A stretch of 64,000 bases of DNA from Roseovarius confluentis. Its GTDB lineage: Bacteria > Pseudomonadota > Alphaproteobacteria > Rhodobacterales > Rhodobacteraceae. The stretch is from the NCBI RefSeq assembly GCF_002917925.1, contig NZ_PPFE01000007.1, positions 1 to 64,000 of the forward strand, given 5' to 3'. Position 1 is the first letter of the stretch. Every line of letters begins with the position of its first letter. A program made the translations under genes and the position numbers. This document shows positions 28,109-36,393 of this stretch, in pieces. The notes under the pieces were generated by a model that made no database searches, had not been told where the DNA came from, and saw only the letters and a program-made list of their open reading frames with translations.

Positions 28109-28782
28109 TGGCACAGCAGCTCAGCTTCGACCTGCCCGCCAAACCGGCACACGGGCGGGAGGATTTTTTCGTTTCCGCCGCCAATGCGCAGGCCGTCGCC
28201 CTTATAGATACGTGGGAATCTTGGCCCGCCCGCAAGCTGGTGCTGCACGGCCCGCCCGGCGCGGGCAAGACCCACCTCGCCCATGTCTGGGCGGCGCAAA
28301 GCGGCGCCACGATCCTGCCCGCCTCTGACCTGCCCGGCGCCGACATTCCCGCCCTCGCCCGCAGCCACGTGGCGGTCGAGGATTGCGAGACCATCGCCGG
28401 ACAGGACGCCTCAGAGACCGCCCTTTTCCACCTGCACAACCTGACGCTGGCCGAGGGCCATTCCCTGCTGCTGACGGCCAGCACAGCGCCCAAGTACTGG
28501 AACCTCGCGTTGCCCGACCTTGCCAGCCGCGTGCAGGGCACGCCCGCCGTGGAACTCGACCTGCCCGACGACATGTTGCTGACGGCGATCCTCGCCAAGC
28601 TCTTCGACGACCGCCAGTTGACGCCCACGCCGGACGTCATTCCCTACCTTCTGCGCCGCATCGACCGCTCGTTCGAGGCCGCCCGCCAGGTCGTCGCCCT
28701 GCTCGATTCCGCCGCACTTTCGCGCAAACGCGCGCTCACCCGTCCCTTTGCCCGCGACGTGCTGGACAAGGCAGGGATGTAA
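28108..28782 (+). CDS. hdaA: DnaA-related replication regulator HdaA
   Basis: A 224-residue DnaA-like AAA+ protein without the DnaA DNA-binding domain: it opens with the clamp-binding peptide-like MAQQLSFDLP, then Walker A GPPGAGKTHLAHVW at about 51-58 and the lid region. Such proteins (Hda/HdaA) bind the sliding clamp and stimulate ATP hydrolysis by DnaA, preventing re-initiation. The clamp-box QLSFDLP is at the right place. It overlaps the permease gene by one base and precedes ppk1, as in many Rhodobacteraceae. Confidence 0.9.
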   Translation: MAQQLSFDLPAKPAHGREDFFVSAANAQAVALIDTWESWPARKLVLHGPPGAGKTHLAHVWAAQSGATILPASDLPGADIPALARSHVAVEDCETIAGQDASETALFHLHNLTLAEGHSLLLTASTAPKYWNLALPDLASRVQGTPAVELDLPDDMLLTAILAKLFDDRQLTPTPDVIPYLLRRIDRSFEAARQVVALLDSAALSRKRALTRPFARDVLDKAGM

Positions 28783-28830
28783 CGGCACAGTCGTCACCTT
28801 ATCGTTACGTCGCAATCCCATAAGGGCCAC

Positions 28831-31005
28831 ATGACAAACGCCGATTTCCTCAAGTCCACCGCCCCGGCCCCCGTGACGATCGACGGCCTCGACATCACCG
28901 GCCCCGGGCGCTTCTTCAACCGAGAGCTCAGCTGGCTGGGCTTCAACTGGCGCGTTCTCGAAGAGGCGCAGAACCCGCGCGTCCCCCTTCTGGAACGCCT
29001 GCGCTTCCTGTCGATCTCGGCCAACAACCTCGACGAGTTCTACAATGTCCGCGTCGCGGGCCTGCGCGAGCTGGCCCATGCCGGCAACACCACGCCTGCC
29101 GCCGATGGCCTCACCCCCGCCGAACAGCTTGTCCTGATCGACGAAGACGCCCGCAAGCTTCTGGCCCAGCAACAGGGCACCCTCGAAGACCTGCGGCAGG
29201 AAATGGAGGCCGAGGGCATCATCATCCTCGACATCGACAGCCTGACCAAGGATGACCGCGCGCATCTCAGCGACATCTTCCTCGAACAGGTTTTCCCGGT
29301 CCTGTCGCCGCTGGCCGTCGATCCCGCGCACCCTTTCCCCTTCATCCCGAACCTCGGCTATTCGCTGGCGCTCCAGATGCAGCGCAAGTCCGACAAGCGC
29401 CCTCTTCAGGCGCTCCTGCCCATCCCCAACCAGATCGACCGCTTCATCACCGTCCCGTCCGAGCCGGGCCAGTTCCGCGCCCTGCCGCTCGAAGACCTGT
29501 TGCTGCTGAACCTCGATCACCTTTTCCCGGGCTATACCTACAAGGCACACTGCAATTTCCGCGTCCTGCGCGACAGCGACCTCGAAGTCGAGGAAGAGGC
29601 CGAGGACCTCGTGCGCGAGTTCGAGGTCGCCCTTAAACGCCGCCGCCGCGGCGAAGTCGTGCGCCTGAAAATCTCTTCCGGTGCGCCCGAGGAATTGCGC
29701 CGCACCATCATGCAGAAGCTCGAAGTCCGCCCCGAGGAGGTGGTCGAGGTCGACGGCATGATCGGGCTGGCGGATCTCAAGGAAATGGTGCTCGACAGCC
29801 GCCCCGATCTTCTGTGGCCCAGCTTCACGCCCCGCGTGCCCGAGCGCGTGCAGGACCATGACGGCGACATGTTCGCCGCCATCCGGCAAAAGGACATGCT
29901 GCTGCACCACCCGTACGAGACCTTCGACATGGTCATCCGCTTCCTGACGCAGGCGGCCCGCGATCCCGACGTGGTGGCGATCAAGCAGACTCTCTACCGC
30001 ACCTCAAAGGACAGCCCCATCGTCGAGGCGCTCTGCGAGGCCGCCGAAGACGGCAAGTCCGTCACCGCGCTCGTGGAACTCAAGGCCCGCTTCGACGAGG
30101 CCGCCAATATCCGCCAGTCGCGGCGACTGGAACGTGCGGGTGCCCACGTGGTCTATGGCTTCATAGACCTCAAGACCCACGCCAAGATCTCGACCGTGGT
30201 CCGGCGCGAGGGCGACAAGCTGGTGACCTACACCCATTACGGCACCGGCAACTATCACCCCATCACGGCCAAGATCTACACCGACCTCAGCCTCTTCACA
30301 TGCGATTCCTCGCTGGGCCGCGACGCCACCAAGGTCTTCAACTACCTCTCCGGCTACGCCCAGCCCGAAAAGCTGGAAAACCTCGCGATCTCGCCCACCA
30401 CGCTGAAGCCGCGCCTGCTGGAAATGATCGCCGCCGAGATCGAGCATGCCAAATCCGGCAAACCGGCCGAGATCTGGGCCAAGATGAATTCCATCATCGA
30501 ACCCGACGTGATCGACGCGCTCTATGCCGCCTCACAGGCCGGCGTGAAGATCTGCCTTGTCGTGCGCGGCATCTGCGGCATCCGCCCGGGGATAAAGGGG
30601 CTTTCGGAAAACATCCGCGTCAAGTCCATCGTCGGGCGCTTCCTCGAGCATTCCCGCATCGTCTGTTTCGGCAACGGCGCGGGCCTGCCCTCGAAAAAAG
30701 CCAAGGTCTACATGTCCTCCGCCGACTGGATGGGCCGCAACCTCAACCGCCGCGTCGAAACCCTCGTCGAGATCACAAACCCCACCGTCAAGGCCCAGAT
30801 CGTGGGCCAGGTCATGGCCGCCAACCTCGCCGACGTGGCGCAGACTTGGGTGATGTCCCCAGACGGCAGCTTCCACCGCGAATTGACCGAGGAAGGCACC
30901 TTCGCCTTCAACTGCCACCGCTTCTTCATGGAAAACCCGTCGCTGTCGGGCCGCGGCTCCGCCGGGGCGGCGGACGTGCCGAAACTCACCCATACCGACG
31001 ATTGA
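28831..31005 (+). CDS. ppk1: Polyphosphate kinase 1
   Basis: A 724-residue enzyme that makes and breaks long-chain polyphosphate with ATP, autophosphorylated on histidine. Seen: N-terminal GPGRFFNRELSWLGFNWRVLEEA, the phospholipase D-type segment with the active His in TYTHYGTGNYHPITAKIYTDLSLFTCD, and the second His region SRIVCFGNGAGLPSKKAKVYMSSADWMGRNLNRRVE. It is followed at 53 bases by ppx, an arrangement that makes polyphosphate turnover one unit. Confidence 0.95.
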   Translation: MTNADFLKSTAPAPVTIDGLDITGPGRFFNRELSWLGFNWRVLEEAQNPRVPLLERLRFLSISANNLDEFYNVRVAGLRELAHAGNTTPAADGLTPAEQLVLIDEDARKLLAQQQGTLEDLRQEMEAEGIIILDIDSLTKDDRAHLSDIFLEQVFPVLSPLAVDPAHPFPFIPNLGYSLALQMQRKSDKRPLQALLPIPNQIDRFITVPSEPGQFRALPLEDLLLLNLDHLFPGYTYKAHCNFRVLRDSDLEVEEEAEDLVREFEVALKRRRRGEVVRLKISSGAPEELRRTIMQKLEVRPEEVVEVDGMIGLADLKEMVLDSRPDLLWPSFTPRVPERVQDHDGDMFAAIRQKDMLLHHPYETFDMVIRFLTQAARDPDVVAIKQTLYRTSKDSPIVEALCEAAEDGKSVTALVELKARFDEAANIRQSRRLERAGAHVVYGFIDLKTHAKISTVVRREGDKLVTYTHYGTGNYHPITAKIYTDLSLFTCDSSLGRDATKVFNYLSGYAQPEKLENLAISPTTLKPRLLEMIAAEIEHAKSGKPAEIWAKMNSIIEPDVIDALYAASQAGVKICLVVRGICGIRPGIKGLSENIRVKSIVGRFLEHSRIVCFGNGAGLPSKKAKVYMSSADWMGRNLNRRVETLVEITNPTVKAQIVGQVMAANLADVAQTWVMSPDGSFHRELTEEGTFAFNCHRFFMENPSLSGRGSAGAADVPKLTHTDD

Positions 31006-31057
31006 CCCTTCCGGCCCCCTGTCGCATATAGGGGGCCGTTACCAAGCCGGGGATGTC

Positions 31058-32635
31058 ATGGACGGCACGACCGATCCTGAACACAGCGAATGGGGCCCCT
31101 TCGGGCGCCCGCTTTTCGACAAGGACGCGGCCAAGGCGCTCAGCCGCGTGGGCGTGGTCGACGTTGGCTCCAACTCCGTCCGCATGGTCGTGTTCGACGG
31201 CGCCGCCCGCAGCCCGGCCTATTTCTACAACGAGAAAATCATGTGCGGCCTCGGCCAGGGCCTGTCGGAAACCGGCCGCCTGAACCCCGAGGGCCGCGAA
31301 CGCGCGCTGGCCGCCATGAAACGCTTCGCCCGGCTGGCCGAGAACATGGACACCGGCCCGCTGACCGCCGTGGCCACCGCCGCCGTGCGCGAGGCCACCG
31401 ACGGCGACGATTTCCGCGACGAGATCAAGCGCGAAACAGGCGTCCACCTCTGGGTCGTCGACGGCCCCGAAGAGGCGCGCCTGTCGGCCCAGGGCGTGCT
31501 TCTGGGCTGGCCCGGCTCGTATGGCCTTGTCTGCGACATCGGCGGCTCGTCCATGGAACTGGCCGAGATCAACGGCGGACAGGTCGGCAAGCGCCTGACC
31601 TCCCGCCTTGGCCCCTTCTCCCTGCAGGAGGTCAAGGGCGGCAAGAAGGCCCGCAAGGCCTATATCAAGGACACGCTGGAGCGCATGCACGACCAGCTGG
31701 GCGAGCAGAAGAACCGCCTCTTTCTCGTCGGCGGCTCGTGGCGCGCCATCGCCAAGATCGACATGGAACGCCGCGGCTATCCCCTGCACGTGCTGCACGA
31801 ATACCGCATGACCCCCAAGGACGTGCGCAAGACCGCCGACTACATCGCCGACAACGACTCCGAAGAGCTCCGCAACCGCGCCGGCGTTTCCTCTCAGCGG
31901 ATGGCCCTCGTCCCCGACGCCGCCGAGGTGCTGCGCCGCCTGGTCAAGACCTTCGGCCCCCGCGACATCGCCGTGTCCAGCTACGGCATCCGCGAGGGGC
32001 TCTTGTACGAACAGATGCCCCAACAGTTGCGCGACCGCGACCCCCTGATCGAGGCCTGCCGCTTTGCCGAGGCCAAGGACGCCCGCCTGCCCGGCTATGG
32101 CCGCGCCATCTATCACTTCGTGGAACCGCTCTTTCGTAGTGCCAAGCACGACAAACTGCGCATCATCCGCGCCGCCTGCCTCTTGCACGATGTCAGCTGG
32201 CGCTCGCATCCCGACTACCGGGCGCAGGACTGTTTCGACAACGCCACCCGCGCCAACCTGGGCGGGCTCAAGCATTCCGAGCGGGTTTTTCTCGGCCTTG
32301 CCCTGATGCACCGCTATTCCAACAAGCGTGATGGCACCCAGTTCGAGAAACTCGCCGAACTTCTGGACGAGCGTGACCAGCACCAGGCCGAAGTTCTGGG
32401 CAAGGCCATGCGCTTTGCCGCCATGTTCTGGCTGCGCAAGGACACGCAGCTGGGCGAGCTGACATGGCACCCCAAGAAGAAGCAGCTTGTCCTGCGTCTG
32501 ACGGAAGAAGCCGTGCCGCTCTACGGCGAGGTGGCGCAGACGCGCCTCGCCTCGCTCGCCGACACGCTTCAGGCCGAATTTGACGTCAAGCTGCTGCGCC
32601 CGCGCCGCGCTAAGGCCGTGCCGGGCAAGTCCTAG
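31058..32635 (+). CDS. ppx: Exopolyphosphatase / Ppx-GppA family phosphatase
   Basis: A 525-residue protein. Actin-like ATPase motifs VGVVDVGSNSVRMVVFDG (about 29-46) and DIGGSSMELAEI (about 155) define the Ppx/GppA family, which removes phosphate from polyphosphate or pppGpp. The C-terminal half is an HD-type helical domain (LLHDVSWRSHPDY). It sits directly behind ppk1. Which of the two substrates dominates cannot be told. Confidence 0.93.
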   Translation: MDGTTDPEHSEWGPFGRPLFDKDAAKALSRVGVVDVGSNSVRMVVFDGAARSPAYFYNEKIMCGLGQGLSETGRLNPEGRERALAAMKRFARLAENMDTGPLTAVATAAVREATDGDDFRDEIKRETGVHLWVVDGPEEARLSAQGVLLGWPGSYGLVCDIGGSSMELAEINGGQVGKRLTSRLGPFSLQEVKGGKKARKAYIKDTLERMHDQLGEQKNRLFLVGGSWRAIAKIDMERRGYPLHVLHEYRMTPKDVRKTADYIADNDSEELRNRAGVSSQRMALVPDAAEVLRRLVKTFGPRDIAVSSYGIREGLLYEQMPQQLRDRDPLIEACRFAEAKDARLPGYGRAIYHFVEPLFRSAKHDKLRIIRAACLLHDVSWRSHPDYRAQDCFDNATRANLGGLKHSERVFLGLALMHRYSNKRDGTQFEKLAELLDERDQHQAEVLGKAMRFAAMFWLRKDTQLGELTWHPKKKQLVLRLTEEAVPLYGEVAQTRLASLADTLQAEFDVKLLRPRRAKAVPGKS

Positions 32636-32665
32636 GACCAATCAAGAGATCAAAGGCGACCCGCC

Positions 32666-33028
32666 TCAGATCTCGATTTCCTCGTCGGGGTCGATCTCTT
32701 GCTCTAGCGGCGTCTTGCGGCGGATGATGATATCGCCGTTCGGCATCATCTCGGGCGCGTGATAATTGCTCAGATCATCGATCTGGCCCATCAGGTCGGC
32801 AAAGGCCGGGCCCATCTCCTCGACGAAATTCCGCAGCGCCGGCTGCATGTCCTTCGCCATCCCTTCAAGATCGCGCATCGCCGGCTCCATCTCGCGCATG
32901 ATGCCTTCCATGAACATCTGCGCCCCGCGCTCCATCAGGGAAAAGCCTTCGTCCTCTTCCTCCTGCGCCAGGGCGGGCGCGGCGGCAAGGCACAACGACA
33001 GGGCGGCGATGGGTACGATGCGTTTCAT
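32666..33028 (-). CDS. Small exported acidic protein of unknown function
   Basis: A 120-residue protein with signal MKRIVPIAALSLCLAAAPALAQ. The mature part is acidic and methionine-rich with a probable amphipathic/coiled helix (GFSLMERGAQMFMEGIMREMEPAMRDLEGMAKDMQPALRNFVEEM), then a Pro-rich tail ending EQEIDPDEEIEI. Annotated relatives in Rhodobacteraceae carry misleading AAA-ATPase names, but no ATPase motif is visible. Convergent with ppx. Confidence 0.72.
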   Translation of the reverse strand: MKRIVPIAALSLCLAAAPALAQEEEDEGFSLMERGAQMFMEGIMREMEPAMRDLEGMAKDMQPALRNFVEEMGPAFADLMGQIDDLSNYHAPEMMPNGDIIIRRKTPLEQEIDPDEEIEI

Positions 33029-33059
33029 ACGCCCAATATAGCGCGTCTGCGTGGCGATT

Positions 33060-34097
33060 TTAAGATGTCAGGTCGATATCCAGCGTGACCGGGAAGTGAT
33101 CCGACGCCGCCAGCAGCGCATCGCGCAGGTCCGGAACCTTCCAGCAATCGGGGTCCTCGAACGGGTGCCAGATGCGCCATTTCGGCCCCTTCGCCCGCAA
33201 CCCACTGGAAATCATGATGTAATCCAACAGCGCCTGAAGGTACCGTCCCTCGTCCTTCAGGTAGAACCGCGCGGTGCTGTTCTGGGCGCCGATCCGCTGG
33301 GTCAGCGCCCGTCGCGCGTGCGGATCATAAAGCCGCAAGCCGCCCGCCTCGGCCCCGTCCATGATCACCTCGATCGACGAGCGGCCAAACAGGTTCTCGT
33401 ATTCATCCAGACCCGGACCGTCATTCAGGTCTCCCAGCAGCATCAGGTGCTCACCTGCCTCCAGATGCGCCCGGACGCGCTTGCGCAGCCACACAGCCTG
33501 CGCCTGCTGCTTGCGCCGGTTGGCAATGGACAGCCGCATCACCTCGTCCCGCGTGGTGGCCCCGTGCGGCGCCTTCGACTTCAGATGCGCGCCGATCATG
33601 CGAAACCCGAACCCACCCTTCACCTCCACCGCCACTTCCAGCGGCGGCTTGGAGAACGTCACCAGATCCTCCGTCGCGTCGATATCCAGGTCGATCCGGA
33701 ACACGCCGTCGAAGCGCGGCGCCCCACTCGACCCTTTCTTGCCGGTTTCCTCGCCCTTGGGATCATGCCGACAGGTCATCACGTCCGGGTCGTAAAGCAG
33801 CGCGATCTCCTGCTGCGTATCATTCACGAACCCCATCAACGCCTTGCGCGCGCGCAGGTCCATCAGCCTCGCGAACGCCTCCAGCGCCTTGACCGTATCG
33901 CGCTTGCCATTGCTGTCCGGCGCCTCGATCACCATCACCGCGTCGGCATCCATCGCCGTGAACACCATTCCCAGAGCGGCAAGCTGATCGCCCCGCGTCA
34001 CACCGTACCGCGCCGAAGGTCCATTGTCGTCCAGCACCGCATCATGGTCATCGAAAAGCGCGTTGAACCACTCGATGTTATAAGTGGCGAACCGCAT
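33060..34097 (-). CDS. Endonuclease/exonuclease/phosphatase-family protein
   Basis: A 345-residue protein with an N-terminal MRFATYNIEWFNALFDD (the N-x-E metal site), a middle RMIGAHLKSKAPHG (catalytic H), GDLNDGPGLDEYE (the GDxN active site) and a C-terminal SDHFPVTLDI (SDH). This is the DNase I/EEP fold, whose members cut DNA or phosphoesters. Its substrate is unknown. The gene follows the DnaJ-like gene at three bases. Confidence 0.85.
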   Translation of the reverse strand: MRFATYNIEWFNALFDDHDAVLDDNGPSARYGVTRGDQLAALGMVFTAMDADAVMVIEAPDSNGKRDTVKALEAFARLMDLRARKALMGFVNDTQQEIALLYDPDVMTCRHDPKGEETGKKGSSGAPRFDGVFRIDLDIDATEDLVTFSKPPLEVAVEVKGGFGFRMIGAHLKSKAPHGATTRDEVMRLSIANRRKQQAQAVWLRKRVRAHLEAGEHLMLLGDLNDGPGLDEYENLFGRSSIEVIMDGAEAGGLRLYDPHARRALTQRIGAQNSTARFYLKDEGRYLQALLDYIMISSGLRAKGPKWRIWHPFEDPDCWKVPDLRDALLAASDHFPVTLDIDLTS

Positions 34098-34100
34098 CGC

Positions 34101-34781
34101 TCAGGCCGCCTCGCGCTGGATCTGCTCCCACGCGTCGTTGACGTCGGTCAGGCGCTTTTCGGCCAGCTTGATCGCCTCCTGCGGCACGCCGCGCGCCACC
34201 ATCCGGTCGGGATGCATCTCGCGCACCTTGTCGCGCCAGACCTTGCGGATCTCGGCCAGCGGCGTGTGGGGCGTGACCCCCAGCACCGCATAGGGATCGG
34301 GCCGCGCATCCGGCACGAAGCGGCTTTTCAGCGTGTTGAACTCCCGCTCGGGCAGGCCAAAGATCGTGGCCACCTCCGACAGGAAGATATCCTCGTTCGG
34401 ATGGTACACCCCGTCCGCCACCGCGATGTGAAAAAGCCCTTCCAGCAAGTCGTTCAGCGTCGCTGCATCTTCGCCGAACATCGCCTTGATCCGCTTGGCA
34501 TATTCCTCGAACCCCGCCACGTCCTGCCGCGCAAGGTTGAACACCCTCGCCGCACCCGCCTCGTCGTCGCGGGCGATCTGGAACACCTCGCGGAACGCCG
34601 TCACCTCGTCGCGCGTCACCTGCCCGTCCGCCTTGGCCATCTTCGCGCCCAGAGCGATCACGGCAATGGCAAAGGCCACCGTCCGCTCGGGCGGCGTGCG
34701 CAACCGGTCGAACACGCTTGTCAGCGGCTCGCCACTGGCCAGCGCCGACAGCGCCTCGGATATGCGACTCCAGATCGACAT
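34101..34781 (-). CDS. TerB/DnaJ-domain protein (DjlA-like)
   Basis: A 226-residue protein with an N-terminal TerB-like helical domain (about 35-145: FAIAVIALGAKMAKADGQVTRDEVTAFREVF) and a C-terminal J-domain (DPYAVLGVTPHTPLAEIRKVWRDKVREMHPDRM, HPD tripeptide present). The architecture is that of DjlA-type DnaJ co-chaperones but without the membrane anchor. It would recruit and stimulate DnaK. Start set at MSIWSRI; three upstream residues are optional. Confidence 0.85.
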   Translation of the reverse strand: MSIWSRISEALSALASGEPLTSVFDRLRTPPERTVAFAIAVIALGAKMAKADGQVTRDEVTAFREVFQIARDDEAGAARVFNLARQDVAGFEEYAKRIKAMFGEDAATLNDLLEGLFHIAVADGVYHPNEDIFLSEVATIFGLPEREFNTLKSRFVPDARPDPYAVLGVTPHTPLAEIRKVWRDKVREMHPDRMVARGVPQEAIKLAEKRLTDVNDAWEQIQREAA

Positions 34782-34791
34782 GGCGGCCAAC

Positions 34792-35301
34792 CTAAAGGGC
34801 GTGGCCCCCGGGGGACAGGAGTTTCTGCATCAGAACAAGATCGATCCGCCGCCCGAATTTGAGCCCGGCCTGCGGAACGTGCCCCACCTCGACGAAGCCG
34901 ATCCTGCGGTGAAAGGCAATGCCGCCGTCGTTCTCGGCACTGATCCCGCCGATCAGGGAATGCACGCCGCCCGCGCGGGCATGTTCCTCCAGCGCCGCCA
35001 TCAGGGCCCGGCCCACCCCGTTGCCCTCTGCGCCGGGGCGCAGCAGCACCGTATGCTCCAGCGTCTCGCGATAGCCCGAGCCGTTGCGGTACGGCCCGTA
35101 GGTGGCATAGCCCAGCAACTCGCCCGCGTCCTCGGCTACCAGAAACCCGTGGCCCGCCTCGTCCCGCGTCTTTATGGCCAGCGCCATTTCCAGCATGGTC
35201 TTCTCGTCTTCGGTGAAACTGACCGTGGTCTCGCGGATATAGTGATTGACGATCCCCGCCAGCGCCGCCGCGTCGCTGGCCTCCGCCGCCCGGACCTTCA
35301 T
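34792..35301 (-). CDS. GNAT N-acetyltransferase (phosphinothricin-acetyltransferase-like)
   Basis: A 169-residue GNAT enzyme: VRAAEASDAAALAGIVNHYIRETTVSF is the typical Pat/MnaT beginning, with EHTVLLRPGAEGNGVGRALMAALEEHA giving the acetyl-CoA loop (R-x2-G-x-G/A). It probably N-acetylates an amino acid-like compound such as methionine sulfone or phosphinothricin. The ATG overlaps the VOC-gene stop as ATGA. A longer frame adds four residues. Confidence 0.85.
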   Translation of the reverse strand: MKVRAAEASDAAALAGIVNHYIRETTVSFTEDEKTMLEMALAIKTRDEAGHGFLVAEDAGELLGYATYGPYRNGSGYRETLEHTVLLRPGAEGNGVGRALMAALEEHARAGGVHSLIGGISAENDGGIAFHRRIGFVEVGHVPQAGLKFGRRIDLVLMQKLLSPGGHAL

Positions 35302-35909
35302 GCCAGCACGCACGCCCCGCGCGGCGTGGTCAACTCCGCCCGCAACGCCACCGGGCCGGTCTCATAGACGACACGTCCGTCGCTCAACACTGGCCCAAGC
35401 GCCGCCTCCAGCGCCTTTGCCTCCGGGTGCGTCACCACCAGCCGGTCCAGCCGACAGCCCGACGCCGGCAACATCTGCGCGGGGTGCTGCGCGCATTGCC
35501 ATTCGATCACGGCCGGAAACAGGTTGTCCCACGGCAGCCGCCCATTCTCGGGCACCGCCATCTGCCAGCGCAAGTCGCCCCGCGCCAGCGGCACCGGCAC
35601 ACCCGCCTGCGGAAACCGCGCCACCACCGCGCCAAGATCGGGCGTATTGCAGATCCAGTTCGTCGGCCTCGGCCGCCCCTCGAACCGGTCCAGATCGAAC
35701 CACCGCGCATAGCCCGGCGCGGGTGCCTCGGGGTCGATCGCGATAACTTCCAGGTAAAGCCCGTCCTCCAACCCAAGCAGCATGTTATGCGTGCCGAAAT
35801 GCGCGTGCTGCCCCCCGGGCCGCAACGCGATGCCCAAGCTCTCCTCTGCATAGGCACGGCCCTCGTCCAGCGTCTCGGCCGCCACCGCGAAATGATCCAG
35901 TTTCAGCAT
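35298..35909 (-). CDS. VOC-family (glyoxalase-like) protein
   Basis: A 203-residue protein starting MLKLDHFAVAAETLDEGRAYAEESLGI, the classic glyoxalase I/VOC beginning with a metal-ligand His6. The second half has PTNWICNTPDLGAVVARF and a related domain. Such proteins bind metal and act on or bind small metabolites; the substrate is unknown. It lies one base beyond the MAPEG gene and overlaps the GNAT gene by four bases, so all three form one operon. Confidence 0.82.
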   Translation of the reverse strand: MLKLDHFAVAAETLDEGRAYAEESLGIALRPGGQHAHFGTHNMLLGLEDGLYLEVIAIDPEAPAPGYARWFDLDRFEGRPRPTNWICNTPDLGAVVARFPQAGVPVPLARGDLRWQMAVPENGRLPWDNLFPAVIEWQCAQHPAQMLPASGCRLDRLVVTHPEAKALEAALGPVLSDGRVVYETGPVALRAELTTPRGACVLA

Positions 35910-35910
35910 G

Positions 35911-36393
35911 TTACCCCACCGTAAGCCGCCACAGCACCCAGAGCGCCGCCAGCACTGTCGGATAGAACGTCGCCGCGAACCCGAAGGCCCGCAAGGGCGG
36001 CGCCACGTGGTACCCCACCCAGAACGCCACCCGCGCCACGGCAAAGCCGATCCCCAGCGCCAGCACCGTGCCCGCGCCCAGGAAAAAGCCAACCAGCGGC
36101 CAGATGCACAAGGCCAGCACCACCTGCTCGACCGTGTTCTGCAACACCCTGGCGTCGATCGCAGCACCGCCCGTCAGCGGCTGCCCGTCGATCGTGTCAT
36201 CGTCGAAAAACCGCCGCTGCGCCAGCCGTCCGATCATCAGCACAAGCACCACGCCGGGGCCGAACGCAGCCCCCATCAGCGTCGGCTGCATCATCGCCAT
36301 CGGCACCGGAATCTGGCGCCCGATCCACAACACGGCCACGGCCCAGACAAGCCCCGCTGCCATGCCGACCAGGATCGTGGGCCGCTTTTGCAT
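35911..36393 (-). CDS. MAPEG-family membrane protein
   Basis: A 160-residue protein with four hydrophobic helices and the MAPEG-like motif ARVLQNTVEQVVLAL followed by ARVAFWVGY. Relatives are membrane enzymes of eicosanoid/glutathione metabolism in animals and of unknown function in bacteria. The ATG overlaps the methylmalonyl-CoA mutase stop as TGATG, so it is translated with it. Confidence 0.7.
   Translation of the reverse strand: MQKRPTILVGMAAGLVWAVAVLWIGRQIPVPMAMMQPTLMGAAFGPGVVLVLMIGRLAQRRFFDDDTIDGQPLTGGAAIDARVLQNTVEQVVLALCIWPLVGFFLGAGTVLALGIGFAVARVAFWVGYHVAPPLRAFGFAATFYPTVLAALWVLWRLTVG

Noticed and set aside
30986..32641. A 551-residue minus-strand frame opposite ppx
   Set aside because: Antisense to ppx and low-complexity (A, G, V, L-rich); no start context.
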